Part shown: positions 43,507-51,620 of the stretch, piece by piece | How the letters are laid out: each line of letters begins with the position of its first letter | How positions within the stretch are numbered: position 1 is the stretch's first letter | From: an uncultured Solobacterium sp. | GTDB taxonomy: Bacteria; Bacillota_I; Bacilli_A; Erysipelotrichales; Erysipelotrichaceae | Direction of reading: 5' to 3' | Length of the DNA: 64,000 nucleotides | Assembly: GCA_900552125.1 (NCBI GenBank) | Contig: URYK01000007.1 | Span: 1 to 64,000 of the forward strand | Translations under genes and position numbers: made by a program | The notes under the pieces: model-generated | What the model was told of the DNA's origin: nothing | The model's database searches: none | The model's input: only the letters and a program-made list of their open reading frames with translations

Positions 43507-43879
43507 TGGTTTTACTATGATAGAAATGCTTTTCGTTCTTATGATTTTGAGTATTTGCATTTTGATTACACCAGTGATATCCAAACAGCAGAAAGCATTA
43601 TTACACTTTGATATGGAACGTATTCGTGAAATCTGTATGAATGCTCAAGCTGAAGCTATAAAATCACATCAAAAAATATCTGTTAAGATTTCTGATAACT
43701 ATGTAATTATCGATGATCTGACATATCAGCTGCATCCTTCTACATCCTGTTCCTTATTGCAGTTTCACTTTACTGCACAAGGTACGATTTCAAAAGGCTT
43801 TACATTGAAATGTAAAAATAAAGATGCATCTTCTGTACTAGTGGCACAGATTGGAAGTGGTCGTTTTGATGTCCGATAA
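43481..43879 (+). CDS. comGD: Minor pseudopilin ComGD
   Basis: 132-residue minor prepilin with processing site DGFTMIE (Glu at +5) and hydrophobic helix MLFVLMILSICILITPVI. ATG 43481 gives a leader of 10 residues; an in-frame ATG at 43460 would give 17, and neither has a strong Shine-Dalgarno, suggesting coupling to comGC. The rest is beta-rich and ends GSGRFDVR, a typical tip-type pseudopilin fold ending. It overlaps comGE by 11 bases. Confidence 0.85.
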   Translation: MMDKLQSNDGFTMIEMLFVLMILSICILITPVISKQQKALLHFDMERIREICMNAQAEAIKSHQKISVKISDNYVIIDDLTYQLHPSTSCSLLQFHFTAQGTISKGFTLKCKNKDASSVLVAQIGSGRFDVR

Positions 43880-44030
43880 TAGAGGGATTATTTTAAGTGA
43901 AGCATTACTTTTGTTAATGATATTAAGTTTATTAGGCGTACTTTGTTTTCAAACATCTGTTTCATTACGAAAGATGGAACAGTTAGAAGATTATCACAAT
44001 GAAAGGATCAAAGAAAGTTATGAATGTTAA
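43869..44030 (+). CDS. comGE: Small ComGE-like pseudopilin
   Basis: 53-residue protein found by reading between comGD and comGF. It starts MSDNRGIILSEALLLL: Gly6 then Ile-Ile-Leu-Ser-Glu, placing Glu at +5 as in prepilins, then a hydrophobic helix and a charged tail. It is about half the length of Bacillus ComGE, lacking most of the globular part. It overlaps both neighbours in the operon. Identification rests on position and processing site. Confidence 0.72.
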   Translation: MSDNRGIILSEALLLLMILSLLGVLCFQTSVSLRKMEQLEDYHNERIKESYEC

Positions 44031-44409
44031 GGGATTTACATTAATTGAAGTTTTAATTGCCTTCACTTGTGTTTTAATTGCTATTCTTCTTTGCATGCCT
44101 ATTATTTCTTCAATAGCTTATATGCAGAAGCCATCTTATCTAAGTGAAGATCGCCTAGCTATTTATCAGCTTCGTTTATTGCTTGCGCAAAGTAATGATA
44201 TTAGTATAAAAGATGAGTCTTTGTATTTTCTATATCAAAAAGAGCCACAGGTTTTACAATATGATCGAAATCGATTAGTAAGAAAGAAAGGTTATGAAAT
44301 ATTTATGCAAAGTGTTGATGACTTGTATTTTGAACAAAGAGAGGAATGCTTTTATGTGGTCTGGCAAAGAGAAAAAAAACAGAAAACAGCATTACTTGCA
44401 TGTAACTAA
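44020..44409 (+). CDS. comGF: Minor pseudopilin ComGF
   Basis: 129-residue pseudopilin with processing site KGFTLIE and helix VLIAFTCVLIAILLCMPII. The later part, with VDDLYFEQREECFYVVW, resembles ComGF. ATG 44020 gives a 5-residue leader; ATG 43999 in the same frame is also possible. It overlaps comGE by 11 bases and comGG by about 56, so ribosomes probably pass from one to the next. Confidence 0.82.
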   Translation: MNVKGFTLIEVLIAFTCVLIAILLCMPIISSIAYMQKPSYLSEDRLAIYQLRLLLAQSNDISIKDESLYFLYQKEPQVLQYDRNRLVRKKGYEIFMQSVDDLYFEQREECFYVVWQREKKQKTALLACN

Positions 44410-44770
44410 TAAAGGGTTTATAAGTATATATGGAGTTTTGTTGCTAATGATGTTTCTTTGTTTTATCATGCTAATTACACAAAGAGTACTAACATTTCAA
44501 AGTGTATCATCGTTAATGGAGGAATATGATATTTATGCTATAAGAAAAGGATATCATCTATATCAGGAGACTTATCAAACTAGTGAAGAAGAGATGGATC
44601 AAAATAAGGAAGAACATATTCAGATATCTCTATTTAGAAATGTGAGCTATAAATTTATCTGTGAAGAAGAAAAAATCACAGTGTATTATGAATTACAGAA
44701 CGGTATGTCTGTTTTAGAGATTTATTTTGATAAAGAAGATGGAAGTATTTTATCAATTGCATATCTGTAG
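44354..44770 (+). CDS. comGG: ComGG-like competence protein
   Basis: 138-residue last gene of the comG operon. It has NKGFISIYGVLLLMMFLCFIM at about 18-38: a Gly-Phe junction and hydrophobic helix, but Tyr-Gly where other pseudopilins have Glu at +5, as known for ComGG. The remainder is acidic. ATG 44354 follows GAGGAATGC inside comGF. Assignment rests mainly on operon position, as ComGG proteins are poorly conserved. Confidence 0.7.
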   Translation: MWSGKEKKNRKQHYLHVTNKGFISIYGVLLLMMFLCFIMLITQRVLTFQSVSSLMEEYDIYAIRKGYHLYQETYQTSEEEMDQNKEEHIQISLFRNVSYKFICEEEKITVYYELQNGMSVLEIYFDKEDGSILSIAYL

Positions 44771-44804
44771 CAGAATTTTCCATACTAAATATGAGGTGAA
44801 CATT

Positions 44805-45134
44805 ATGTTAACAATGATAATTAGTGTTATTTTCTTTCTAATATTTATAGTGTTAGGCAAGCTGCTGATGATTTTAAATACAGCTGCTTATGTTTTAACT
44901 GCAATATATCTAATTGATTTATGGCTAGTACAGTTTGTCTATAGACAGATGAATTATAAATCTTTAGAACTAAAAGATTTTCTAGTTGTACTATGTATTG
45001 TTCTTTCTTTTATTTTATATTTTGATGTAGCTAATCAGTATTTTGACAGTACCATGTTTTGCTACTTGTATGTGTCTGTATTTATATCGTTTGAAATGTT
45101 TGTGAATAGTCTGCGTTTTAAAAGTTTGATGTAA
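44805..45134 (+). CDS. Small membrane protein after the comG operon
   Basis: 109-residue protein of unknown function, almost all hydrophobic, with three to four membrane segments (about 2-22, 24-42, 58-75 and 82-100) and few charged residues. ATG 44805 follows TGAGGTGAACA, 34 bp after comGG, with no terminator between, so it may be co-transcribed with the pilus genes. No motif was recognised. It could belong to the com transcript or be an independent small membrane gene. Confidence 0.6.
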   Translation: MLTMIISVIFFLIFIVLGKLLMILNTAAYVLTAIYLIDLWLVQFVYRQMNYKSLELKDFLVVLCIVLSFILYFDVANQYFDSTMFCYLYVSVFISFEMFVNSLRFKSLM

Positions 45135-45149
45135 ATTACACTAAAAAAA

Positions 45150-45177
45150 TTGACAAATATGATAAATTCTATAAAAT
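45150..45177 (+). promoter_or_regulatory. Likely promoter of efp
   Basis: TTGACA at 45150-45155 with TAAAAT 16 bp downstream; a better TATAAT at 45177 is 21 bp away, so the -10 is uncertain. Confidence 0.5.
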
Positions 45178-45215
45178 ATAATAGGGCAAAATGAAAAAAG
45201 AAAGGTGAATATATT

Positions 45216-45779
45216 ATGATCAGTTCTAATGATTTAAAACCTGGTATGACAATTCAGCAAGACAATGAAATCTATGTTGTGCTGGAACAAAGCCAAAATA
45301 AAACAGCTCGTTCTGCAATGGTTGTTAAGGCAAAAGTAAGAAACTTAAGAACAGGAGCTAACGTTGAGTTATCTTGGGGTGGTGGAGAAAAAATTACACC
45401 AGCTCTAATCGAAAAGAAAGAAATGCAGTATCTTTATGATACAGATGATGCACTAGTTTTCATGGATAACGAAACATATGAACAGATTGAAATCCCTAAA
45501 GAACGTTTAAAATGGGAAATGAATTTCATGAAGGCAAATGATAATGTAAACATTTCTATGTTTGAAAATGAAATTTTAGGTGTTATTCTTCCAGATAAAG
45601 TAGCACTTCAAATTGTAGAATGCGAACCAGCTGTTAAAGGAGATACAGCTACTTCTGCAAGTAAGAATGCAAAATTGGAATCTGGCTTGGAGATTAAAGT
45701 TCCTTTATTTATCAATCAGGATGAAATGGTGTTAGTAAACACTTCTGATGGAAAATATTCTGGTAGAGCAAAAGATTAG
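45216..45779 (+). CDS. efp: Elongation factor P with Arg32 tip
   Basis: 187-residue EF-P, which enters the ribosomal E site and relieves stalling at polyproline. Three beta-barrel domains are recognisable (MISSNDLKPGMTI; MQYLYDTDD; EIKVPLFINQDEMVLVNTSDGKYSGRA). The key loop differs: aligned without gaps to Bacillus EF-P, KPGKG (29-33) reads KTARS, so the lysine that is normally modified is Arg32 and the flanking Pro and Gly are gone. In other bacteria Arg32 forms are rhamnosylated by EarP. No modifying enzyme is seen nearby. ATG 45216 follows AGAAAGGTGAA. Confidence 0.93.
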   Translation: MISSNDLKPGMTIQQDNEIYVVLEQSQNKTARSAMVVKAKVRNLRTGANVELSWGGGEKITPALIEKKEMQYLYDTDDALVFMDNETYEQIEIPKERLKWEMNFMKANDNVNISMFENEILGVILPDKVALQIVECEPAVKGDTATSASKNAKLESGLEIKVPLFINQDEMVLVNTSDGKYSGRAKD

Positions 45780-45800
45780 GCTGCAAATGCAGCTTTTCTT
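45780..45800 (+). terminator. Terminator of efp
   Basis: GCTGCA/TGCAGC (45780-45785 with 45788-45793), then TTTTCTTTT. Confidence 0.7.
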
Positions 45801-45893
45801 TTCGAAAGAAAAGAAAAAGTAGCAATTCTTAATTATATATACCCAAGAACTTCAATTTTTGTTATAATGTAGTTTAGATTGGGAGGTAATCCG

Positions 45894-46772
45894 ATGGAAA
45901 AAATGTCTAGAGTAGAAAAATATGCTGAATTGAGAAAATCCATTGAAACTGATAATAATATAGATAAGCACATGCAGTCACAAGATGCTAAGGAAAAAGA
46001 AGAAACTTTAAAAAAATTTGATTCTTCAATATTTAAAAAAGTAGATGTACAGACTAATGAGGAATATACGCCTACAAGAGAAAAGAAAGAAGATAGTTCT
46101 TTAGAACAATCACTTGTAGATGATACATTTACAAATGAATATTTAGATGATTTCATTAAAGAAGTTAGAGCGTATAATATACGTAAAGGGAATAGAGAAA
46201 CCGATAATACACAAGCGGATATTCTATATCAATTAAATGCTGCTAACCGTGCAAAAAGAACACATTATATTCAGGAAATAGAAGATGTTAAAGAAGAGCA
46301 AGCTGAGGAAGAAAGAAAGACAGTCTTAAGTCAAGATGAAATAGCGTTACAGGTACAGAACTTACTGCGAGAAGAAAATATGCAGGAAGAAGAAGCTGAG
46401 GAAGAAATTATACAGGAAGAAACTTCAGCTGATGAAGTCATGGATGATTTGGCTAATATAGAAACTAAAGAATCTTCGCCAATTCAAGATGAACAGCAGC
46501 CAGTTAAAAAAATCATTCAGCCTGTTGTCTTAGATGAAGACGAACAGCCTGAGCAGGTACAACAAACAGACACTATGCATAAACAGCTATTAGAAGAAAC
46601 ACAGCAGCTTCGTGTTCAAATGGATGAATATGAAGATGAACTAACAGAACTTTCTGACGGTGTTGAGAAGACTAATAAATTACTCAATGTATTATTATGC
46701 TTTCTAATCTTAGTGTTATTAGTAATCATTGGCGGAATTATTTATACGATTTGGAATGCTGGAGGTATTTAG
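45894..46772 (+). CDS. Acidic tail-anchored coiled-coil protein of unknown function
   Basis: 292-residue protein, strongly acidic with long Glu-rich helical stretches (about 125-185 and 225-262) likely to be coiled coil, and a single C-terminal membrane segment at about 265-286 (LNVLLCFLILVLLVIIGGII), with only a few residues after it. The N-terminal EKMSRVEKYAELRKSIE is the most conserved-looking part. ATG 45894 follows GGGAGGTAATCCG; TATAAT at 45863 is a probable -10. cmk begins 2 bp after its stop, so it is in the cmk-der-gpsA unit. No family recognised; a scaffold on the inner face of the membrane is a guess. Confidence 0.7.
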   Translation: MEKMSRVEKYAELRKSIETDNNIDKHMQSQDAKEKEETLKKFDSSIFKKVDVQTNEEYTPTREKKEDSSLEQSLVDDTFTNEYLDDFIKEVRAYNIRKGNRETDNTQADILYQLNAANRAKRTHYIQEIEDVKEEQAEEERKTVLSQDEIALQVQNLLREENMQEEEAEEEIIQEETSADEVMDDLANIETKESSPIQDEQQPVKKIIQPVVLDEDEQPEQVQQTDTMHKQLLEETQQLRVQMDEYEDELTELSDGVEKTNKLLNVLLCFLILVLLVIIGGIIYTIWNAGGI

Positions 46773-46774
46773 AA

Positions 46775-47434
46775 ATGAAAATAAATATTGCGATTGATGG
46801 TCCAAGTGCAGCAGGGAAAAGTACAATTGCGAAAATATTGGCAAAAGAATTAGGTTATTCTCATTTAGATACAGGGGCGATGTATCGTTGCGTTGCTTAT
46901 GAATCAAAACTCAGAAATATACAGCCTGATGATGAGACTTCTCTAGTCAAGATGATTGAAACAATGAAAATCAGTTTTGATTCAATGGGAAATGTTTATA
47001 TCAATCAGGAAAATGTTTCTAAAGAAATACGTCAAAATGATATTTCCATGTTAGCTAGTACTATTTCTGCCCATCCAGGTGTTAGAGAAAAGCTAGTTTA
47101 TCTTCAACAACAAATAGCTGAAGATAAAGGTTATATCATGGATGGAAGAGACATTGGTACCGTTGTCTTGCCTAATGCTGAATTAAAAATTTATATGATT
47201 GCAAGTGTTAAAGCAAGAGCTGATCGTCGTTATAAAGAATATATTGAGAAAAATATTCCTTGTGATTATGATGAAATTTTTCATGATATTGAACAACGAG
47301 ATTATCAGGATATGAATCGAAAATCATCCCCTTTAAGAAAGGCTGATGATGCGATTGAAATTGATACTTCTGATATGACAATAGAAGAAGTGGTAGAGAC
47401 CATTCGCAAGAACATTCCTACCCAAACACGATAG
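46775..47434 (+). CDS. cmk: Cytidylate kinase
   Basis: 219-residue kinase phosphorylating CMP and dCMP with ATP. P-loop DGPSAAGKST (about 8-17), LDTGAMYRC substrate loop, GRDIGTVVLPNAELK and RADRRYKE are all family signatures. ATG 46775 follows GGAGGTATTTAG at the end of the preceding gene. Its TAG stop overlaps the Shine-Dalgarno of der. The usual rpsA-like neighbour of cmk is absent. Confidence 0.96.
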   Translation: MKINIAIDGPSAAGKSTIAKILAKELGYSHLDTGAMYRCVAYESKLRNIQPDDETSLVKMIETMKISFDSMGNVYINQENVSKEIRQNDISMLASTISAHPGVREKLVYLQQQIAEDKGYIMDGRDIGTVVLPNAELKIYMIASVKARADRRYKEYIEKNIPCDYDEIFHDIEQRDYQDMNRKSSPLRKADDAIEIDTSDMTIEEVVETIRKNIPTQTR

Positions 47435-47465
47435 GAGGTGGATTCAGCTTATTGCTGAATGACAT
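47433..47465 (+). promoter_or_regulatory. der ribosome binding site separated from ATG by a hairpin
   Basis: AGGAGGT at 47433-47439 lies 26 nt before ATG 47466. Between them ATTCAGC (47442-47448) and GCTGAAT (47454-47460) form a perfect 7-bp hairpin with a TTATT loop. Folding removes 19 nt and leaves a 7-nt effective spacing. A TGA lies two codons before the ATG in frame, so no earlier start is possible. Phage T4 gene 38 is a known parallel. Confidence 0.65.
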
Positions 47466-48776
47466 ATGATAAACGGAATAGTCGCAATCGTTGGACGTCC
47501 AAATGTTGGGAAATCAACGATTTTTAACCGAATAATCGGTGAGAGAAAAAGTATTGTAGAAGATACACCAGGAGTAACTCGAGATCGAATTTATGGAAAA
47601 GCTGAATGGCTTACAAAAGAATTTCGTATTATAGATACTGGTGGTATTCAATTAGGAAAAGAAGATTTTCAGGCAGAAATTAACATGCAGGTAGAGATTG
47701 CAATTGAGGAAGCAGATGTGATCGTATTTGTAGTGAATGGAAGAGATGGAGTTACACATGAAGATGAATATATCGCTCATCTGCTTCACAAGACAAAAAA
47801 ACCAGTAATTTTAGCAGTTAATAAAGTAGATGACGTTTCTTTGACAGATTCTATTTATGAATTTTATAGTTTAGGTGTTGGTGATCCAATACCTGTGTCT
47901 GGTGTACATGGTATTGGTATTGGTGATATCTTAGATACAATTATTCATGCTTTACCAAGCAAAGAAACCAATGAATATGAAGGTATGACAAAATTCTGTC
48001 TAATTGGACGTCCAAATGTTGGTAAAAGTTCACTAGTAAATGCAATTTTAAATCAAGAACGAGTTATCGTATCTAATATTGAAGGAACGACTAGAGATGC
48101 TATCGATACACCTTTTAAACGAGAAGGAAAAGAATATGTTGTAATTGATACAGCAGGTATTCGAAAACGTGGTAAAGTATATGAGAATATTGAAAAATAT
48201 TCTGTACTTCGTGCGATGAGTGCTATTGAAAGAAGCGATGTTGTTTTAGTAGTTATTGATGGAGAAACAGGCATTCGCGAACAGGATAAGCATGTGGCTG
48301 GTTATGCACATGAAGCAGGAAAAGGTGTAATTATTGTATATAATAAATGGGATGCAGTAGAAAAAGATGATTCCACTATGCACAAAATTGAAAAAGAGAT
48401 ACGTGCTCAGTTTCTATATCTGAATTATGCACCTATTCTATTTGTATCTGCATTACATAAACAAAGAATACATACGATTCTTCCTGTGATTGATGAAGTT
48501 CATGATTATTCAGTTATGCGTATTCAGACAAATGTGCTAAATGAAGTTATTATGGATGCACAGTTAATGACGCCTCCTCCAACACATAAAGGACAACGTT
48601 TGAAAATTTATTATGCTTCACAGGTATCAGTTGCGCCACCAACTATTGTATTGTTTGTGAATGATCCGGAACTATTGCATTTCAGTTATAAACGATACTT
48701 AGAAAATTGTCTACGCGAAGCGTTTAGTTTCAAAGGGACAACATTACGTATTATTGCTAGAGAAAGAAAAAGGTGA
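47466..48776 (+). CDS. der: Ribosome-associated GTPase Der (EngA)
   Basis: 436-residue double GTPase needed for 50S assembly. Both G domains are complete: first GRPNVGKST at about 9-17 with DTGG and NKVD; second GRPNVGKSS at about 180 with DTAG and NKWD; a C-terminal KH-like domain follows from about 345. The start leaves only eight residues before the first P-loop, normal for Der. Its Shine-Dalgarno is set off by a hairpin (separate entry). gpsA begins within its last codons. Confidence 0.96.
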   Translation: MINGIVAIVGRPNVGKSTIFNRIIGERKSIVEDTPGVTRDRIYGKAEWLTKEFRIIDTGGIQLGKEDFQAEINMQVEIAIEEADVIVFVVNGRDGVTHEDEYIAHLLHKTKKPVILAVNKVDDVSLTDSIYEFYSLGVGDPIPVSGVHGIGIGDILDTIIHALPSKETNEYEGMTKFCLIGRPNVGKSSLVNAILNQERVIVSNIEGTTRDAIDTPFKREGKEYVVIDTAGIRKRGKVYENIEKYSVLRAMSAIERSDVVLVVIDGETGIREQDKHVAGYAHEAGKGVIIVYNKWDAVEKDDSTMHKIEKEIRAQFLYLNYAPILFVSALHKQRIHTILPVIDEVHDYSVMRIQTNVLNEVIMDAQLMTPPPTHKGQRLKIYYASQVSVAPPTIVLFVNDPELLHFSYKRYLENCLREAFSFKGTTLRIIARERKR

Positions 48777-48781
48777 TTTTC

Positions 48782-49780
48782 TTGAAAACTGTAGTTATAG
48801 GCAGTGGGAGCTGGGGAACTGCTTTAGCACAAGTACTTCAGGATAATGGTGAGAAAGTTATCCTGTGGGGGAAGAATCCGACTGAGGTAAATGATATTAA
48901 TGAAAATCATAAAAACAGCAGATTTTTCCCTGAAGTTTCATTGAACCCTGAGTTAAAGGCTACTTTAGATTTAAGCGTTGTAAAAGATGCAGATATCGTT
49001 GTTTTATCTGTTCCAACTTTAGCTATTGAGGAAATGTGTTTGCGAATCAGTGAATTTATTACGCGTCCTATTATAGTAGTTAATACTGCAAAAGGGTTTC
49101 ATCCGGAAACAAATGATCGAATGTCAAATGTGATTCGTAAATCGCTGTCTAAAGACAAATTAAAAAGTGTTGTATCTTTGATTGGTCCAAGTCATGCAGA
49201 GGAAGTTGTATTACGTATGTTAACAACCATATGTGCAGTGTCTTTAAGTGAAGAAGATGCAGCTTGTATTCAAAGACTATTTTCCAATGAATATTTAAGA
49301 GTTTATCGCGGTGATGATGAAATCGGAAGTGAAATCGGTGTAGCATTAAAGAATGCTATAGCGGTAGCAAGTGGTGTGTTAAGTGGAGTTGGATATGGAG
49401 ATAATACAAAAGCAGCATTAATTACTAGGGGATTAGCAGAAATGATACGCTATGGTGTTGCGCTTGGAGGTCGCCAGGAAACATTTATGGGACTTACTGG
49501 AATCGGTGATTTAATCGTAACCTGTACAAGCGTACATTCACGTAATTTTCAAGCTGGCTATGAAATAGGAATACATAACTCAGCAGACTATTTCTGGAAA
49601 CACAACACCAAAACTGTTGAAGGAGTTCGTACCGCCAAAGTTGTTTATCAGGTTGCGAAAGAAAAACAGATCGATATGCCGATTATTGAAGAAATCTATA
49701 AGGTTTTATATGAAAATAAAAAACCCCAGCAATCAGCTAAAGATCTAATGTTAAGAGATTTAAAACATGAAATGAAATGA
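48782..49780 (+). CDS. gpsA: Glycerol-3-phosphate dehydrogenase [NAD(P)+]
   Basis: 332-residue enzyme that makes sn-glycerol 3-phosphate from dihydroxyacetone phosphate for phospholipid synthesis. Rossmann motif GSGSWGTALAQVL lies at the N-terminus; LKNAIAVASGVLSGVGYGDN (catalytic Lys region), TFMGLTGIGDLIVTC and VEGVRTAK are also present. TTG at 48782 is chosen because AAAGGTGATTTTC precedes it; a GTG at 48773 overlaps that site. der-gpsA adjacency is standard in Bacillota. Perfect terminator at 49775. Confidence 0.94.
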   Translation: MKTVVIGSGSWGTALAQVLQDNGEKVILWGKNPTEVNDINENHKNSRFFPEVSLNPELKATLDLSVVKDADIVVLSVPTLAIEEMCLRISEFITRPIIVVNTAKGFHPETNDRMSNVIRKSLSKDKLKSVVSLIGPSHAEEVVLRMLTTICAVSLSEEDAACIQRLFSNEYLRVYRGDDEIGSEIGVALKNAIAVASGVLSGVGYGDNTKAALITRGLAEMIRYGVALGGRQETFMGLTGIGDLIVTCTSVHSRNFQAGYEIGIHNSADYFWKHNTKTVEGVRTAKVVYQVAKEKQIDMPIIEEIYKVLYENKKPQQSAKDLMLRDLKHEMK

Positions 49781-49802
49781 TGCGCTACGCATCATTTTTT
49801 AA
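49775..49802 (+). terminator. Terminator of the cmk-der-gpsA unit
   Basis: AAATGATGCG (49775-49784) pairs perfectly with CGCATCATTT (49788-49797), then T residues; it includes the gpsA stop. Confidence 0.85.
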
Positions 49803-49913
49803 TGGACATATAGATTTTAGATTATAAATTATGTTATAATTATCAACGCTGGCTTTTTAATTTTGAAAAAGCTTATATATACATATCAATAAATTGATTT
49901 AGGAGGTTACCAT

Positions 49914-51506
49914 ATGGCAGATTATGTCAATGAAATACAACGAAGAAGAACCTTTGCGATTATTTCTCACCCAGATGCAGGTAAGACAACATTAACTGAA
50001 AAGCTATTATTATATGGAGGGGCAATCTTATCAGCAGGTAGTGTTAAAGGAAAAAAAGCAAACAAACATGCAGTCAGTGATTGGATGGAAATTGAAAAAC
50101 AAAGAGGTATCTCTGTAACAAGTTCAGTATTACAGTTTGAATACCGTGATTTCTGTATTAATATTCTCGATACTCCAGGACATCAGGATTTCTCTGAAGA
50201 TACTTATCGTACTTTAATGGCTGCAGACTCAGCAGTCATGGTTATTGACGCTTCTAAAGGTGTTGAGGCACAGACTAAAAAATTATTTAAGGTATGTCTT
50301 TTAAGAAAAATACCAGTATTTACCTTTATCAATAAAATGGATCGTGCTGCTATGAATCCATTCGAATTGCTTGAGCATATTGAAAAAGAATTAGGAATCC
50401 AGACGTATGCGATGAATTGGCCTATTGGTTCTGGAAAAGAATTTAAAGGTGTATATGAAAGAGATAATCAGCGAATTATTGCATTCCATGGCGGTGATCA
50501 TGGTCAGAAAGCAGCAGAGGTAACAGAAGGAAGTCTACAAGACGAAACCTTCCGTTCTGTATTAGGTGATCATTTCTTCGAACAGCTACGTGAAGATACA
50601 GAATTATTAGATATCGCAAGTACTGAGTTTGATCAGGAATTAGTTTCTAAAGGAGAATTAACACCAGTATTTTTTGGAAGTGCATTAACTAACTTTGGTG
50701 TTGAACCTTTCTTATCTCATTTCTTAGATATGACAACTTCTCCACTTCCACGTGAATCTTCTATTGGTCTTATAGATCCAATGGATGAAAGATTTTCTGC
50801 CTTTGTATTTAAAATTCAAGCAAATATGAATAAAGCTCATCGTGATCGTATTGCTTTTATGCGAATTTGCTCTGGAAAATTTGAAAAAGGTATGGAAGTA
50901 ATGCATATGCAGCAGAATCGTAAAATTAAATTATCACAGCCTCAGCAGTTTATGGCTCAGGATCGCGAAATCGTAGAAGAAGCATATGCAGGGGATGTTA
51001 TCGGTGTGTTTGATCCAGGTATCTTTTCAATTGGTGATACGTTATGTGATACCAGCATGAAATTTGAGTTTAAGAAAATACCTACTTTCGCACCTGAACA
51101 TTTTGCTCGTGTAACTCAAAAGGATACAATGAAGCGTAAACAATTTTTAAAAGGGATTACGCAGATTGCGCAAGAAGGTGCTATTCAGGTATTCCAGGAA
51201 ATTAATATTGGAATGGAAGAAATCATTGTTGGCGGAGTTGGTGTTCTACAGTTTGATGTGCTGGAACAACGCTTAAAAAGTGAGTATAATGTTGATATTA
51301 AATTAGAAATTCTGCCTTTCCAATGTGTTCGCTGGATTGATGATCAAACTATTGACCCTAATACTTTAAACCTTACAAGTGATTCAAAACGTGTTCGCGA
51401 TTTAAAGGGAAGAAATTTGATTATCTTTATGAATAACTGGGGAATTAAGTGGGCTCTAGATCAAAATAAAAATCTTACATTAAGTGATGTAGGAACAGTA
51501 GAATAA
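49914..51506 (+). CDS. prfC: Peptide chain release factor 3
   Basis: 530-residue GTPase that recycles RF1/RF2 after termination. G1 SHPDAGKTTLTEKLLLYGGAI, G2 RGISVTSSV, G3 DTPGHQDFSEDTYRTL and G4 NKMD are present; domains II and III follow, ending with IIVGGVGVLQFDVLEQRLKSEY. The SEDTYR sequence separates RF3 from EF-G. ATG 49914 follows AGGAGGTTACC. TATAAT-like GTTATAAT near 49832 and a GCTTTTT/AAAAAGC hairpin near 49852 lie in the leader. Monocistronic. Confidence 0.96.
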   Translation: MADYVNEIQRRRTFAIISHPDAGKTTLTEKLLLYGGAILSAGSVKGKKANKHAVSDWMEIEKQRGISVTSSVLQFEYRDFCINILDTPGHQDFSEDTYRTLMAADSAVMVIDASKGVEAQTKKLFKVCLLRKIPVFTFINKMDRAAMNPFELLEHIEKELGIQTYAMNWPIGSGKEFKGVYERDNQRIIAFHGGDHGQKAAEVTEGSLQDETFRSVLGDHFFEQLREDTELLDIASTEFDQELVSKGELTPVFFGSALTNFGVEPFLSHFLDMTTSPLPRESSIGLIDPMDERFSAFVFKIQANMNKAHRDRIAFMRICSGKFEKGMEVMHMQQNRKIKLSQPQQFMAQDREIVEEAYAGDVIGVFDPGIFSIGDTLCDTSMKFEFKKIPTFAPEHFARVTQKDTMKRKQFLKGITQIAQEGAIQVFQEINIGMEEIIVGGVGVLQFDVLEQRLKSEYNVDIKLEILPFQCVRWIDDQTIDPNTLNLTSDSKRVRDLKGRNLIIFMNNWGIKWALDQNKNLTLSDVGTVE

Positions 51507-51510
51507 GGTT

Positions 51511-51548
51511 AACCCGTAAGAATTGAATTATTCTTGCGGGTTTATTTT
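51511..51548 (+). terminator. Terminator of prfC
   Basis: 13-bp stem (51511-51523 with 51530-51542, one G-T pair) followed by TATTTTAT. Confidence 0.75.
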
Positions 51549-51566
51549 ATATCTTGTCCATTTTAT

Positions 51567-51595
51567 GCATAACTTCCAAAATGTTAACATAAAGT
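51567..51595 (+). promoter_or_regulatory. Possible sigma-E promoter of spoIVA
   Basis: GCATAAC (51567-51573) and CATAAAGT (51588-51595) with 14 bp between resemble the mother-cell sigma-E elements (KCATATT, CATACANT). spoIVA is a sigma-E gene in Bacillus. Confidence 0.4.
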
Positions 51596-51620
51596 AAGAA
51601 TGACTAAGGGAGGACAAAGC

